Source: Umezawaea sp049997955
GTDB taxonomy: Bacteria; Actinomycetota; Actinomycetes; Mycobacteriales; Pseudonocardiaceae
Length of the DNA stretch: 64,000 nucleotides
Assembly (NCBI GenBank): GCA_049997955.1
Contig: JAEBDY010000017.1
Location: forward strand, 206,197-270,196
Direction of reading: 5' to 3'
How positions within the stretch are numbered: the stretch's first letter is position 1; each line of letters starts with the position of its first letter. This document shows, piece by piece, positions 35,191-43,189 of the stretch. A program made the translations under genes and the position numbers. Below the pieces are notes generated by a model. The model worked only from the letters and a program-made list of their open reading frames with translations. It was not told the origin of the DNA and did no database searches.

Positions 35191-35206
35191 TGTGACGCAC
35201 GTCACC
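35191..35206 (-). promoter_or_regulatory. CRP-like operator upstream of rpfA
   Basis: TGTGA-CGCACG-TCACC matches the CRP consensus TGTGA-N6-TCACA at nine of ten defined positions and is palindromic (GTGAC/GTCAC). It lies about 210 bases before the rpfA start, upstream of the presumed leader. Mycobacterial rpfA is known to be activated by the cAMP receptor protein Rv3676, which supports the reading. Confidence 0.65.
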
Positions 35207-35427
35207 CTAACGTAGGGAAACGACGTAATACCCCGCTATTTTCGCAGCTCAGACCACCGTTACCAGTCCGTTTCCGTTCCGAGATCTTCCGGGATGGATC
35301 ACCCTAAGTGAGTCATGCCTCACCCCATTGCTCCACTAGTGGAAGACGAAGGAACACGGCCAAACCCACCAGCAAAAGCAGAAGCACGCACCCGAGGACG
35401 AGGAAGCCCAGACCCCTCCTCACCCCC

Positions 35428-35516
35428 GATCCGAAGCGCCCTCGGGTCCGTCCGCTACGGGTCAAGGCATCTTTCCCGCCTTGACGCGGCGCGGACGGAC
35501 ATGGAGACAATTGCGC
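35428..35516 (-). repeat. Intergenic covarying-stem hairpin element, copy A
   Basis: The core GTCAAGGC-ATCTTTCCC-GCCTTGAC at 35461-35485 is the reverse complement of the core of the three other copies. Its outer stem is GTCCGTCCG (35446-35454) paired with CGGACGGAC (35492-35500), with a partly mismatched section between stem and core. Read on the minus strand it is preceded by CAATTGTCTC and followed by GAGGGCGCTTCGGATCGGGG, the same flanks as copies C and D. It lies downstream of moaD and upstream of the rpfA leader. The rest of 35207-35752 contains no gene that I can support. Confidence 0.85.
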
Positions 35517-35752
35517 AGCGGGGGTTGCCCACCCTGACCGTCCGCCAGCGCGAAGCGCGGTAGTACGAGGTGCACACCCCACCGGGACCAAGCCAGACCT
35601 ACGGGCGTTGCCCCCAGGGGCGGCACGTCGAACTCAACGGTCCCAACGACCGACATCTGAACCCCGTCAGACCAGGTCAGCCGGAACTGGAGTCACACCC
35701 CTGGCGGAAGCCGCACCTCTGACCGGAGCCACGCCGAACCCCAACCCCCAGG

Positions 35753-36007
35753 TCACCCGCCCGCGAACGGCGGCAGCACGTCCAGCAAAGCCCCCGAGCG
35801 CACCGGAATCCCGCGATCCCGCACCGCCACCCCGTCCAGCAGGAAGCTGGCCGCGGCCAGAACGCGCCCCAGCGGTTCCCCGTGCCGTTCGCGCACCGCG
35901 ACCAGCACGTCCGCCACCGTCGGCGTCCCGGTCAGCTGGACGCTCTCGTCCGGCACTCCGGCGGCTGCTCGCGCTCCCGCGAAGTACCGCACCGTCAACT
36001 CGGGCAA
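35753..36007 (-). CDS. moaD: Molybdopterin synthase small subunit
   Basis: This is an 84-residue ubiquitin-fold sulfur carrier ending in Gly-Gly (LLDVLPPFAGG), the residue pair that is thiocarboxylated. It starts LTVRYFAGARAAAGVPDE, typical for MoaD. It supplies sulfur to the MoaE domain encoded 2 kb away to make molybdopterin. The start lies one base after the moaA stop on the same strand, so the two are an operon, as in the moaA2-moaD2 pair of mycobacteria. Confidence 0.93.
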   Translation of the reverse strand: MPELTVRYFAGARAAAGVPDESVQLTGTPTVADVLVAVRERHGEPLGRVLAAASFLLDGVAVRDRGIPVRSGALLDVLPPFAGG

Positions 36008-36008
36008 C

Positions 36009-37067
36009 TCATCCTCCGATCGCGCTCATGGGCCGGTCGGGCTGGTGGAACCCGGCGTCGTTGATGCCGTGTCCCGCCGCCTTGGCCCACATCGTCGCGC
36101 GCCACATGTCGGCGATCTCGTCGTCGGTCGCGCCGGACCGCAGCGGGGCGCGCAGGTCGGTCTCGGACTGGCTGAACAGGCAGTTGCGGAGTTGGCCGTC
36201 CGCGGTGAGGCGGGTCCGGTCGCACGCCGCGCAGAACGGCCTGGTGACCGACGCGATGACGCCCACGACGGCGGGGCCGCCGTCGACCAGCCAGCGTTCG
36301 GCCGGGGCGCCGCCGCGGGCGACCGGTTCCGGGGTGAGGTCGAACCCCGTGGACAGGGAGGCCAGGATCTCGGCGGCGGTGACCATGCTGCCGCGGTCCC
36401 AGCCGTGTTGCGGGTCCAGCGGCATCTGTTCGATGAACCTCAGCTGGTAGCCGTTGTCCACGGCGAACCGGAGGAGCGGCACGGCCTCGTCCTCGTTGAC
36501 GCCGCGCAGCAGCACCGAGTTGATCTTGACGGGGTTCAGGCCCGCCGCGCGGGCGGCCGCCATGCCCTCGAACACGTCGGCGAGCCGGTCGCGCCTGGTC
36601 AGCTCGGCGAACCTGGCCTGGTCGAGGGTGTCGAGCGAGACGTTCACCCGGTTCAGGCCCGCCTCGGCCAGCGAGGAAGCGCGCTTCGCGAGCGAGAGGC
36701 CGTTGGTGGTCATGGAGATCTTCGGCCGCGGGGCGAGCGCCGCCGTGGCCGCGATCACGTCCTCCAGGCCGCGCCGCAGCAGCGGCTCGCCGCCGGTGAA
36801 GCGGACGTCCGTGACGCCGAGCCTGGTCACCGCGATGGCGAGCAGGCGGACGAGTTCGTCGTCGCTGAGCACCTCGGACTTCGGCAGCCAGTCCAGGCCT
36901 TCCGCGGGCATGCAGTAGGTGCACCGCAGGTTGCAGCGGTCGGTCAGCGACACCCTGAGGTCCGTGGCGACCCGACCGAAGCGGTCGACCAGTTCCGGCC
37001 TGTTCGGCCGCGTTGAAGCGTCCGGCGTACCGCGCACGACCGGCAACCCGAGCTCGACTGCTGTCAC
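36009..37067 (-). CDS. moaA: GTP 3',8-cyclase, radical SAM
   Basis: This 352-residue radical-SAM enzyme starts molybdenum cofactor synthesis by converting GTP to 3',8-cH2GTP. The SAM cluster cysteines are in CNLRCTYC (45, 49, 52). The second cluster is bound by FCAACDRTRLTADGQLRNCLF near residue 275. The C terminus ends in a serine-isoleucine-glycine-glycine tail (MSAIGG), the conserved GG tail of MoaA. It is the first gene of the moaA-moaD operon and is divergent from a MarR regulator gene across 145 bases. Confidence 0.96.
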   Translation of the reverse strand: MTAVELGLPVVRGTPDASTRPNRPELVDRFGRVATDLRVSLTDRCNLRCTYCMPAEGLDWLPKSEVLSDDELVRLLAIAVTRLGVTDVRFTGGEPLLRRGLEDVIAATAALAPRPKISMTTNGLSLAKRASSLAEAGLNRVNVSLDTLDQARFAELTRRDRLADVFEGMAAARAAGLNPVKINSVLLRGVNEDEAVPLLRFAVDNGYQLRFIEQMPLDPQHGWDRGSMVTAAEILASLSTGFDLTPEPVARGGAPAERWLVDGGPAVVGVIASVTRPFCAACDRTRLTADGQLRNCLFSQSETDLRAPLRSGATDDEIADMWRATMWAKAAGHGINDAGFHQPDRPMSAIGG

Positions 37068-37090
37068 CTCCGCCAGGGTAATGCGGAAAC

Positions 37091-37151
37091 CCTTGTGGGT
37101 GGTGGCACGCGCCTCCCCGTGATGGCGCGATGGCTGTTGTCACCCACAAGG
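37091..37151. promoter_or_regulatory. Spaced 11-bp inverted repeat in the moaA-marR divergent region
   Basis: CCTTGTGGGTG at 37091-37101 and CACCCACAAGG at 37141-37151 are perfect inverted copies separated by 39 bases. The pair lies between divergent moaA and marR promoters. It could be two half-sites of a dimeric regulator or the closing stem of an untranslated-leader RNA for moaA. No molybdenum-cofactor riboswitch was recognised. Confidence 0.5.
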
Positions 37152-37170
37152 TCGACGTGGACGCCCCTTT

Positions 37171-37183
37171 CTTAGTGGCTAAG
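37171..37183. promoter_or_regulatory. Candidate MarR operator overlapping the marR promoter
   Basis: CTTAGTGGCTAAG is a short perfect palindrome 30 bases before the marR ATG. It is followed by TTGAACAAG, a second AT-rich part-symmetrical site. Such paired sites of TTAG/CTAA type are common for MarR autoregulation. The assignment is by position and symmetry only. Confidence 0.5.
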
Positions 37184-37212
37184 ATGTTGAACAAGCCAAG
37201 AGGAGTGTGGTC

Positions 37213-37668
37213 ATGGCCGAGGTGCCGTCCGACGTGCTGGAGCGCTTCGCCTGGTACGCCCGTGAGATGAGCGCACTGACGGTGATGTTCCACAGCCGCG
37301 TCGCCGAGCACATGGGCCTCTCGGCCACCGACGAGAAGTGCCTCGACCTGGCCATGCGCGCCGACAGCGCCCTCACGGCGGGCCGCATCGCGGAGCTGTC
37401 CGGGCTGTCCACGGGCGCCGTGACGGGCGTGATCGACCGGCTCGAACGCGCCGGGTACGTCCGCCGCGTGCGCGACCCGCACGACCGCCGCAAGGTGCTG
37501 GTCGAGGTGACCCCGCAGAACTCGGAGAAGTTCGCGCACCTCTTCGAGGGCGCGCTGGAGACCGTGGAGCAGGTCCTCCTGCAGTTCACCCCGGCCGAGC
37601 GCGAACTGCTGGAGCGGTACAACAGGCTGACGATCGACACGTTCCGCGAGCGGATGTTCAAGGGCTGA
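37213..37668 (+). CDS. MarR-family transcriptional regulator
   Basis: This is a 151-residue winged-helix regulator with AGRIAELSGLSTGAVTGVIDRLERAGYVRRVRDPHDRRKVLVEVT, a textbook MarR recognition helix and wing. ATG is preferred over the GTG six bases upstream because AGGAG is then seven bases away. The divergent neighbour is moaA and the downstream gene is a HAD phosphatase; either could be a target. The ligand is not evident. Confidence 0.92.
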   Translation: MAEVPSDVLERFAWYAREMSALTVMFHSRVAEHMGLSATDEKCLDLAMRADSALTAGRIAELSGLSTGAVTGVIDRLERAGYVRRVRDPHDRRKVLVEVTPQNSEKFAHLFEGALETVEQVLLQFTPAERELLERYNRLTIDTFRERMFKG

Positions 37669-37697
37669 AGTAGCCCGGTGCCACGCTCGGGTGAATC

Positions 37698-38489
37698 ATG
37701 TGCCGCATGCCCGAGCGCTGGAACTACCTCATGGACATGGACGGCGTCCTGGTGCACGAGGATCACCCGATCCCCGGCGCAGGCGAGTTCGTCGCCGAAC
37801 TGACCGGCAACGACATCCCGTTCCTGGTGCTGACCAACAACTCGATCTACACGCCGCGCGACCTGCGGGCCCGGCTGGCGCGGACCGGGCTGGACATGCC
37901 GGAGACCGCGATCTGGACGTCCGCGCTGGCCACCGCGAAGTTCCTCGACTCGCAGCGGCCGAACGGGTCCGCGTTCGTCATCGGCGAGGCGGGCCTGACC
38001 ACCGCGCTGCACGAGATCGGCTACGTGCTGACCGACCGCGACCCGGACTACGTGGTGCTCGGCGAGACCCGCACCTACAGCTTCACCGCGATCACGAAGG
38101 CGATCCGGCTCGTCGAGGAGGGGGCGAAGTTCATCGCCACCAACCCCGACGCCACCGGCCCGAGCCGCGAGGGCTCGCTGCCCGCGACGGGCGCCGTGGC
38201 CGCGCTGATCGCACGGGCGACCGGTCGCGAGCCGTACTTCGTCGGCAAGCCCAACCCATTGATGATGCGGTCCGCGCTGCGCGCACTGGGCACGCACTCG
38301 GCGAACACGCTGATGATCGGCGACCGGATGGACACCGACATCCGCGCGGGTCTGGAGGCGGGGTTGCAGACCATCCTGGTGCTGTCCGGCATCTCGGCGG
38401 ACTCGACGGCGGAGATGTACCCGTTCCGGCCGACCAGGGTCATCGGCTCCATCGCCGAGCTGGTGGGGAACTCCGCGAACCCGTTCTGA
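37698..38489 (+). CDS. HAD-IIA (NagD-like) phosphatase
   Basis: This 263-residue HAD hydrolase is of subclass IIA. Motif I is LMDMDGVLVHED (nucleophile Asp), motif II is LVLTNN, motif III is GKPNPLMM, and motif IV is IGDRMDTDI. The C2 cap domain lies between motifs II and III. NagD-type enzymes dephosphorylate nucleotides or small sugar phosphates; this one's substrate is unknown. ATG is placed by GGTGA five bases upstream; a second ATG nine bases later is possible. It begins 30 bases after marR and may share its transcript. Confidence 0.9.
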   Translation: MCRMPERWNYLMDMDGVLVHEDHPIPGAGEFVAELTGNDIPFLVLTNNSIYTPRDLRARLARTGLDMPETAIWTSALATAKFLDSQRPNGSAFVIGEAGLTTALHEIGYVLTDRDPDYVVLGETRTYSFTAITKAIRLVEEGAKFIATNPDATGPSREGSLPATGAVAALIARATGREPYFVGKPNPLMMRSALRALGTHSANTLMIGDRMDTDIRAGLEAGLQTILVLSGISADSTAEMYPFRPTRVIGSIAELVGNSANPF

Positions 38490-38694
38490 CCGGGTGGGGA
38501 ACCCGCACGTCGTGCCCGTGCGGGTGGCGGAGAACGTGATCAACAGCACTCCCGCGGCAGCTCGACCCGACCTGTCCGAGAAGGGGATCCGCAGGCGAGC
38601 GCGCCCCTCTCCGGGCAGCGGCGCATCCGGGTAGCTGATGACGGTCTGATCGACTTTTCGGCGTCACCACCGCGAGTCGCCTATCGTCGCGCGT
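38490..38694. other. Intergenic stretch without recognised feature
   Basis: About 205 bases between the HAD phosphatase and the calcineurin-like phosphatase. I see no gene, no clear hairpin with a T-tract, and no repeat. It should contain the promoter of the downstream gene. Confidence 0.4.
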
Positions 38695-39495
38695 GTGGAC
38701 ACCGACCAGCGAAAGCTCTTCGTGGTCGGCGACGTGCACGGGCACCTCGCGGAACTCGCTCGTTCCCTGCACCTCGCCGACCTCATCGACTCCGACGGCG
38801 ACTGGTGCGGCGGGGAGTCCGAGCTCTGGTTCCTCGGTGACTTCGTCGACCGGGGGCCGGACGGGATCGGTGTGATCGAACTGGTCATGCGGCTCTCGGA
38901 GGAGGCGGCCGGGACGGGCGGCAGCGTCAACGCCCTCCTCGGCAACCACGAGGTCCTGCTGCTCGGCATGCACCGCTTCGGCGACACGACCGTGCCCGGA
39001 GCCCCGAGCGCCCGCAGCTTCGAGCGCAGCTGGCTGATGAACGGCGGCCTGCGCAGCGACCAGGACCGCCTCACCGACAAGCACATCCAGTGGCTCACCA
39101 GCAGGCCCGTCATGACGCTCGTCGACGACCACCTGCTCATGCACTCCGACACGATGGCGTACCTGGAGTGGGGCGACACGATCGACGAGGTCAACGACGC
39201 CGTCCGCGAGGTGGTCGCCGACGACGACCTGGCCGAGTGGTGGGAGTGCTGGCGCAAGATGACCACGCGCTACGCCTTCCGCGGCGGCCACGGCGCGCAG
39301 ACTGCCGACCAGATGCTGGAGCAGCTCGGCGGCAAGGTCGTCGTGCACGGCCACAGCGTCATCGCCGACCAGCTGGGCGTGCCGCCGGAGCAGATCGACG
39401 GCCCGCTCCAGTACGCCGACGACCGCGTCCTGGCGATCGACGCGGGCCTGTACAGCGGCGGCCCGTGCCTGGTGGTCGAACTCCCGTACGGCTGA
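38695..39495 (+). CDS. Calcineurin-like metallophosphatase
   Basis: This 266-residue protein has all the calcineurin-fold metal motifs: GDVHGH (12-17), GDFVDRGPDG, GNHE, and VVHGHS near the C terminus. The arrangement is closest to bacterial serine/threonine protein phosphatase or ApaH-like enzymes. Substrate (phosphoprotein, dinucleotide or cyclic nucleotide) cannot be fixed. The GTG start was chosen as the only start before motif I with a short N terminus. It ends four bases before the convergent membrane-protein gene. Confidence 0.9.
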   Translation: MDTDQRKLFVVGDVHGHLAELARSLHLADLIDSDGDWCGGESELWFLGDFVDRGPDGIGVIELVMRLSEEAAGTGGSVNALLGNHEVLLLGMHRFGDTTVPGAPSARSFERSWLMNGGLRSDQDRLTDKHIQWLTSRPVMTLVDDHLLMHSDTMAYLEWGDTIDEVNDAVREVVADDDLAEWWECWRKMTTRYAFRGGHGAQTADQMLEQLGGKVVVHGHSVIADQLGVPPEQIDGPLQYADDRVLAIDAGLYSGGPCLVVELPYG

Positions 39496-39499
39496 GGGG

Positions 39500-40210
39500 C
39501 TAGGCCGCCGACCTGACCCGGATCGGCACGTCGCGGACCAGGCCCCAGGTGAGCGCCAGGCCGATCAGCCAGCTCGCCAGGCACAGCGCCAGCGCCAGGG
39601 GCAGCGAGGCGCTCGCGGTGATGTCGAAGCCGCGGAAGAACGGCAGCGAACCGGAACGGCCGACGGTGACGACGGCGGGCAGGATCAGGACGACGCCGAT
39701 CAGCAGGGTCAGGACCCCGCCCGCCTGGAGGCGGTCGAACCCGGCGACGACGAACATGCCCGCGACCGTCCACACGGCGAACATCCCCCAGTAGGCGACG
39801 AAGATTGCGCCCACGTCGGTGCCGGTGGTGAAGTGGGGTTGCTCCAGCGCGTGCTGCCACCCCATCGCCCGGTAGACGAGCGATTCGAGCAGGTAGCCGA
39901 GGGCTGCGGACGCCGCCGCGGCGGCGGTCAGCGCGACGGTGAAGGCGCCTGCCTGCGCCATGAACTCGCGGCGGGTGCGGCCGTGCATGACGGCGACCTG
40001 GAGGAGCTTCCTGGCCAGGTGGATGCCGAGGCCGAACATGAGCCAGCGGGCCAGCTGCGCGGCTGCCATGTCCCAGCCGCTGACGCGGATGTCCTTGAAC
40101 GCCGAGATGCCGAACACCAGCACCGCGACGAACACCCAGCCGAAGGCGAAGACGACGACCACGAACGGGATCAGGGTGTTCGCCAGGAGTCGGGCGATGG
40201 GCCACTTCAT
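39500..40210 (-). CDS. Multi-helix membrane protein of a GntR-ATPase-permease operon
   Basis: This 236-residue protein has about six hydrophobic helices (FVVVVFAFGWVFVAVLVFGI; ALTAAAAASAALGYLLESL; IFVAYWGMFAVWTVAGMFVV; VLTLLIGVVLILPAVVTV; LALALCLASWLIGLALTW). It is the third gene of an operon with a GntR regulator and an ABC ATPase, and probably forms the membrane part of that transporter. Start and ATPase stop overlap by four bases. No family signature is recognised. Efflux or envelope-stress response is typical for such YtrA-type operons, but the substrate is unknown. Confidence 0.8.
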   Translation of the reverse strand: MKWPIARLLANTLIPFVVVVFAFGWVFVAVLVFGISAFKDIRVSGWDMAAAQLARWLMFGLGIHLARKLLQVAVMHGRTRREFMAQAGAFTVALTAAAAASAALGYLLESLVYRAMGWQHALEQPHFTTGTDVGAIFVAYWGMFAVWTVAGMFVVAGFDRLQAGGVLTLLIGVVLILPAVVTVGRSGSLPFFRGFDITASASLPLALALCLASWLIGLALTWGLVRDVPIRVRSAA

Positions 40211-41085
40211 CGGGGTTCTCCCGCCTTCTCGGTGAGGTGGACGAACAGGTCCTGCAGGGGGACGGGGCCCAGGTCGAGGCCCTCGGTGCGGGCGGCGGCG
40301 TGGCGGGCCGGGTCGAGCGCGCCGTAGACCGTCGCGGACTTGGTGGGGCCCAGCTGCTTCTGGTTGAGCACGGTGAGGCCGTCGACGAAGCGGTCGACCG
40401 CCCCGCTCGGACCGGTGACGGACGTGCCGCGGGCGCGGATCGCCTCGGTCTCCTCGTGCAGCACGAGCCTGCCGTCGTCGATGATCACGACCTCCTCCAG
40501 CAGCGCGGCGAGTTCCTCGATGAGGTGCGTGGAGAGGATCACCGTGCGCGGCGCCGTCATGAAGTCGGACAGCAGCGCGTCGTAGAACGCGTACCGGGTC
40601 GGGGTGTCCATGCCCAGGTGGGACTCGTCGAACATGGTCAGCGGAGCACGGCTGGCGAGGCCGACGACGACGCCGAACGCGGACCGCTGGCCGAGGGAGA
40701 GCTGGCCGAGCTTCTTGTTCAGGGGCAGGGAGAACACGTCCATCAGCCGGTCGGCGTACTCGGTGTCCCAGCTCTCCCGCAGGACGCTCGCGAGGTGGAG
40801 GGCGTCCTTGAGCTTGTCGCCCTTGTCCGCCGGGTCGACGCCGTGCTGGACGAGGCAGATCCGGCTGGTCGCGCGGCTGTTCTCGAACACCGGCTCGCCG
40901 TCGACCAGCACCGCGCCCGCGGTGGGCTTGCGGAACGCGGCGAGCACCGACATCAGCGTCGACTTGCCCGACCCGTTGCGGCCGAGCAGGCCGTAGATCT
41001 TGTTGTCCGCCAACGAGAACGACAGGTCGTCGATGGCGGTCACGTCGCCGTACCCGACGGTGAGGCCCTGGACGTCGATCCTCAT
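40207..41085 (-). CDS. ABC transporter ATPase with variant motifs
   Basis: This 292-residue ATPase has Walker A GRNGSGKS (35-42). The signature reads LSLGQR instead of LSGGQ, and the Walker B/D-loop reads MFDESHLGMD instead of LLDEPTNGLD. The catalytic glutamate is retained, but the following proline is a serine. The Q loop is in CLVQHGVD. A C-terminal extension of about 70 residues follows the fold. ATPases of this YtrB-like kind usually pair with membrane subunits lacking binding proteins and act in export or stress response. The gene is coupled on both sides by four-base overlaps. Confidence 0.88.
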   Translation of the reverse strand: MRIDVQGLTVGYGDVTAIDDLSFSLADNKIYGLLGRNGSGKSTLMSVLAAFRKPTAGAVLVDGEPVFENSRATSRICLVQHGVDPADKGDKLKDALHLASVLRESWDTEYADRLMDVFSLPLNKKLGQLSLGQRSAFGVVVGLASRAPLTMFDESHLGMDTPTRYAFYDALLSDFMTAPRTVILSTHLIEELAALLEEVVIIDDGRLVLHEETEAIRARGTSVTGPSGAVDRFVDGLTVLNQKQLGPTKSATVYGALDPARHAAARTEGLDLGPVPLQDLFVHLTEKAGEPR

Positions 41086-41444
41086 CGCCCGTCCTCCAAC
41101 TGCTCGATGCGCTTGATCACGTCGGTCAGCGGGATCCCGATGGACCTGGCCTCCGCCACCATCGGATCGACCACCTGGCCGAAGAACGTCTCCCGTCCCT
41201 GCGTTCGGAGCGCGTCGCGCGCCGTTGGGCTCACGAACATCCCGATCCCCCTCCTCTTGTAGAGCACGTCCTCGTCCACCAGCTGCTGGAAGGCCTTGGC
41301 CGCCGTCGCCGGGTTGATCCGGTAGAAGGCCGCGTACTGGTTGGTGGACATGACCTGCTCGTCCGCCGACAGCACCCCGGACAGCACGTCGGCCTTGATC
41401 CGGTCGGCGATCTGCCGGTAGATCGGACTCCGGTCGTCGAACAT
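41082..41444 (-). CDS. GntR-family regulator, YtrA type
   Basis: This 120-residue regulator has an N-terminal GntR winged helix (SPIYRQIADRIKADVLSGVLSADEQVMSTNQYAAFYRINPATAAKAFQQLVDEDVLYKRRGIGMFV) and a short helical C-terminal segment, the YtrA layout. It leads the three-gene ABC operon and should repress it. ATG is chosen over a GTG six bases upstream because GGGAAG then has proper spacing. A near-perfect inverted repeat just upstream is its likely operator. Confidence 0.92.
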   Translation of the reverse strand: MFDDRSPIYRQIADRIKADVLSGVLSADEQVMSTNQYAAFYRINPATAAKAFQQLVDEDVLYKRRGIGMFVSPTARDALRTQGRETFFGQVVDPMVAEARSIGIPLTDVIKRIEQLEDGR

Positions 41445-41457
41445 GCGCACTTCCCTG

Positions 41458-41479
41458 GTTCGTTACTTGTGTAATGAAC
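41458..41479. promoter_or_regulatory. Likely GntR (YtrA-type) operator
   Basis: GTTCGTTAC and GTAATGAAC are inverted copies (eight of nine) separated by TTGT. The site is 13 bases before the GntR start and overlaps its presumed promoter. It also lies within 100 bases upstream of the divergent acyl-CoA synthetase, so the regulator may control both sides. Confidence 0.75.
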
Positions 41480-41558
41480 CGTAGCACCAATGAGGCTGCC
41501 CTCGTCAAGTCCCCGTGCGAAGGTGGAGGAGCGCTCAACGTCGTCGCGGGAGGTCGTC

Positions 41559-43160
41559 GTGTCCAAGGCCAGCTACTCCTCCGGTACCTCCACCGCTCCC
41601 CTGCTCGGGGACACGATCGGCGCCGACTTCGACCGCGCCGTCGCCCGCTTCGGCGACCGGGAGGCGCTGGTCGAGTGCGAGACCGGCCGCCGGTGGACCT
41701 ACGGCGAACTCACCGCCGAGGTCGACGCGCTCGCCGCCGGACTGCTCGCGTCGGGTGTCCGGGTCGGCGACCGGGTCGGCATCTGGGCGCCCAACCGGGC
41801 CGAGTGGGTGTTCGTCCAGTACGCCACGGCCAAGATCGGCGCGATCATGGTCAACGTGAACCCGGCCTACCGGGCGCACGAGCTGGAGTACGTGCTCAAC
41901 CAGTCCGGCGTGCGCACGCTGATCGCCGCACGCGACTTCAAGACGTCCGACTACGCGGGCATGGTCGAGCAGGTCCGGCCGAAGTGCTCGGGGCTCGAGC
42001 AGGTCGTGCTGCTCGGGAGTCCGGAGTGGACGGAGCTGCTGTCCACGCGGGAACGTCCCGAGTACCCGGAGCTGTCGGCGGACGACCCGATCAACGTGCA
42101 GTACACGTCGGGCACCACCGGCTTCCCGAAGGGCGCGACCCTGTCGCACCACAACATCCTCAACAACGGCTACTTCGTCGGCGAGCTGGTCGGGTACTCC
42201 GAGGTCGACCGGATCTGCGTCCCGGTGCCCTTCTACCACTGCTTCGGCATGGTCATGGGCAACCTCGCGGCCACCTCGCACGGCGCGTGCGTGGTCATCC
42301 CGGCGCAGGGGTTCTCGCCCGCGGCGACGTTGCGCGCGGTCGCCGAGGAGCGCTGCACGTCGTTGTACGGCGTGCCGACGATGTTCATCGCCGAACTGGC
42401 CGAGCCGGACTTCGACACCTACGACCTGTCGTCGCTGCGCACCGGGATCATGGCCGGGTCACCGTGCCCCGTGGAGGTGATGAAGCAGGTCATCAATCGG
42501 ATGGGGATGCGGGAGGTGTCGATCTGCTACGGCATGACGGAGACGTCACCGGTGTCGACGCAGACCCGCGTCGACGACTCGCTGGAGCGCCGCGTGTCGA
42601 CCGTCGGCCGCGTCGGGCCGCACCTGGAGGTCAAGGTCGTCGACCCGGTCACCGGGGGAACGGTGCCGCGCGGCACGCCCGGTGAGCTGTGCACCCGCGG
42701 GTACTCGGTGATGCTGGGGTACTGGGAGCAGCCGGACAAGACGGCCGAGGCGATCGACGCCGCGCGGTGGATGCACACCGGGGACCTGGCCGTGATGGAT
42801 CCCGACGACTACGTGAGCATCACCGGTCGGATCAAGGACATGGTGATCCGCGGTGGCGAGAACGTGTACCCGCGGGAGGTCGAGGAGTTCCTCCACACGC
42901 ATCCGGACGTCCTGGACGCGCAGGTGATCGGGGTGCCGGACGCCCGCTACGGGGAGGAGCTGATGGCTTGGGTCCGGATGCGGCCCGGTGCCCCTGTGAT
43001 CACCGTCGAGGGGGTGCGGGAGTTCTGCGACGGGAAGCTCGCGCACTACAAGGTTCCTCGGTACGTGCACGTGGTGGAGGAGTTCCCGATGACTGTGACC
43101 GGGAAGGTTCGGAAGGTGCAGATGCGGGAGGAGGCTTTGGGGTTGCTCGGGTTGGGGTGA
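41559..43160 (+). CDS. Acyl-CoA synthetase, AMP-forming (FadD family)
   Basis: This 533-residue adenylate-forming enzyme has core A3 VQYTSGTTGFPKGATLSHHN (about 180-199), A5 CYGMTETSPVS, A7 MHTGDLAVMD, A8 GRIKDMVIRGGENVYPREVEEF and the A10 catalytic lysine in TGKVRKVQM near the C terminus. It activates a carboxylic acid to acyl-CoA; medium- or long-chain fatty acids are the usual substrates. GTG at 41559 is placed by GGGAGG a few bases upstream; earlier in-frame starts exist back to 41490 but would add an atypical Ser/Arg-rich lead. The putative GntR operator lies between it and the divergent regulator. Confidence 0.92.
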   Translation: MSKASYSSGTSTAPLLGDTIGADFDRAVARFGDREALVECETGRRWTYGELTAEVDALAAGLLASGVRVGDRVGIWAPNRAEWVFVQYATAKIGAIMVNVNPAYRAHELEYVLNQSGVRTLIAARDFKTSDYAGMVEQVRPKCSGLEQVVLLGSPEWTELLSTRERPEYPELSADDPINVQYTSGTTGFPKGATLSHHNILNNGYFVGELVGYSEVDRICVPVPFYHCFGMVMGNLAATSHGACVVIPAQGFSPAATLRAVAEERCTSLYGVPTMFIAELAEPDFDTYDLSSLRTGIMAGSPCPVEVMKQVINRMGMREVSICYGMTETSPVSTQTRVDDSLERRVSTVGRVGPHLEVKVVDPVTGGTVPRGTPGELCTRGYSVMLGYWEQPDKTAEAIDAARWMHTGDLAVMDPDDYVSITGRIKDMVIRGGENVYPREVEEFLHTHPDVLDAQVIGVPDARYGEELMAWVRMRPGAPVITVEGVREFCDGKLAHYKVPRYVHVVEEFPMTVTGKVRKVQMREEALGLLGLG

Positions 43161-43189
43161 GGGGGGTGTCTTGCCCCGATCGTTTGATT

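Noticed and set aside
35313..35591. Possible 92-residue minus-strand protein with a hydrophobic C terminus
   Set aside because: It is composed mainly of element copy A and its flanks, and has no ribosome-binding site or family resemblance.
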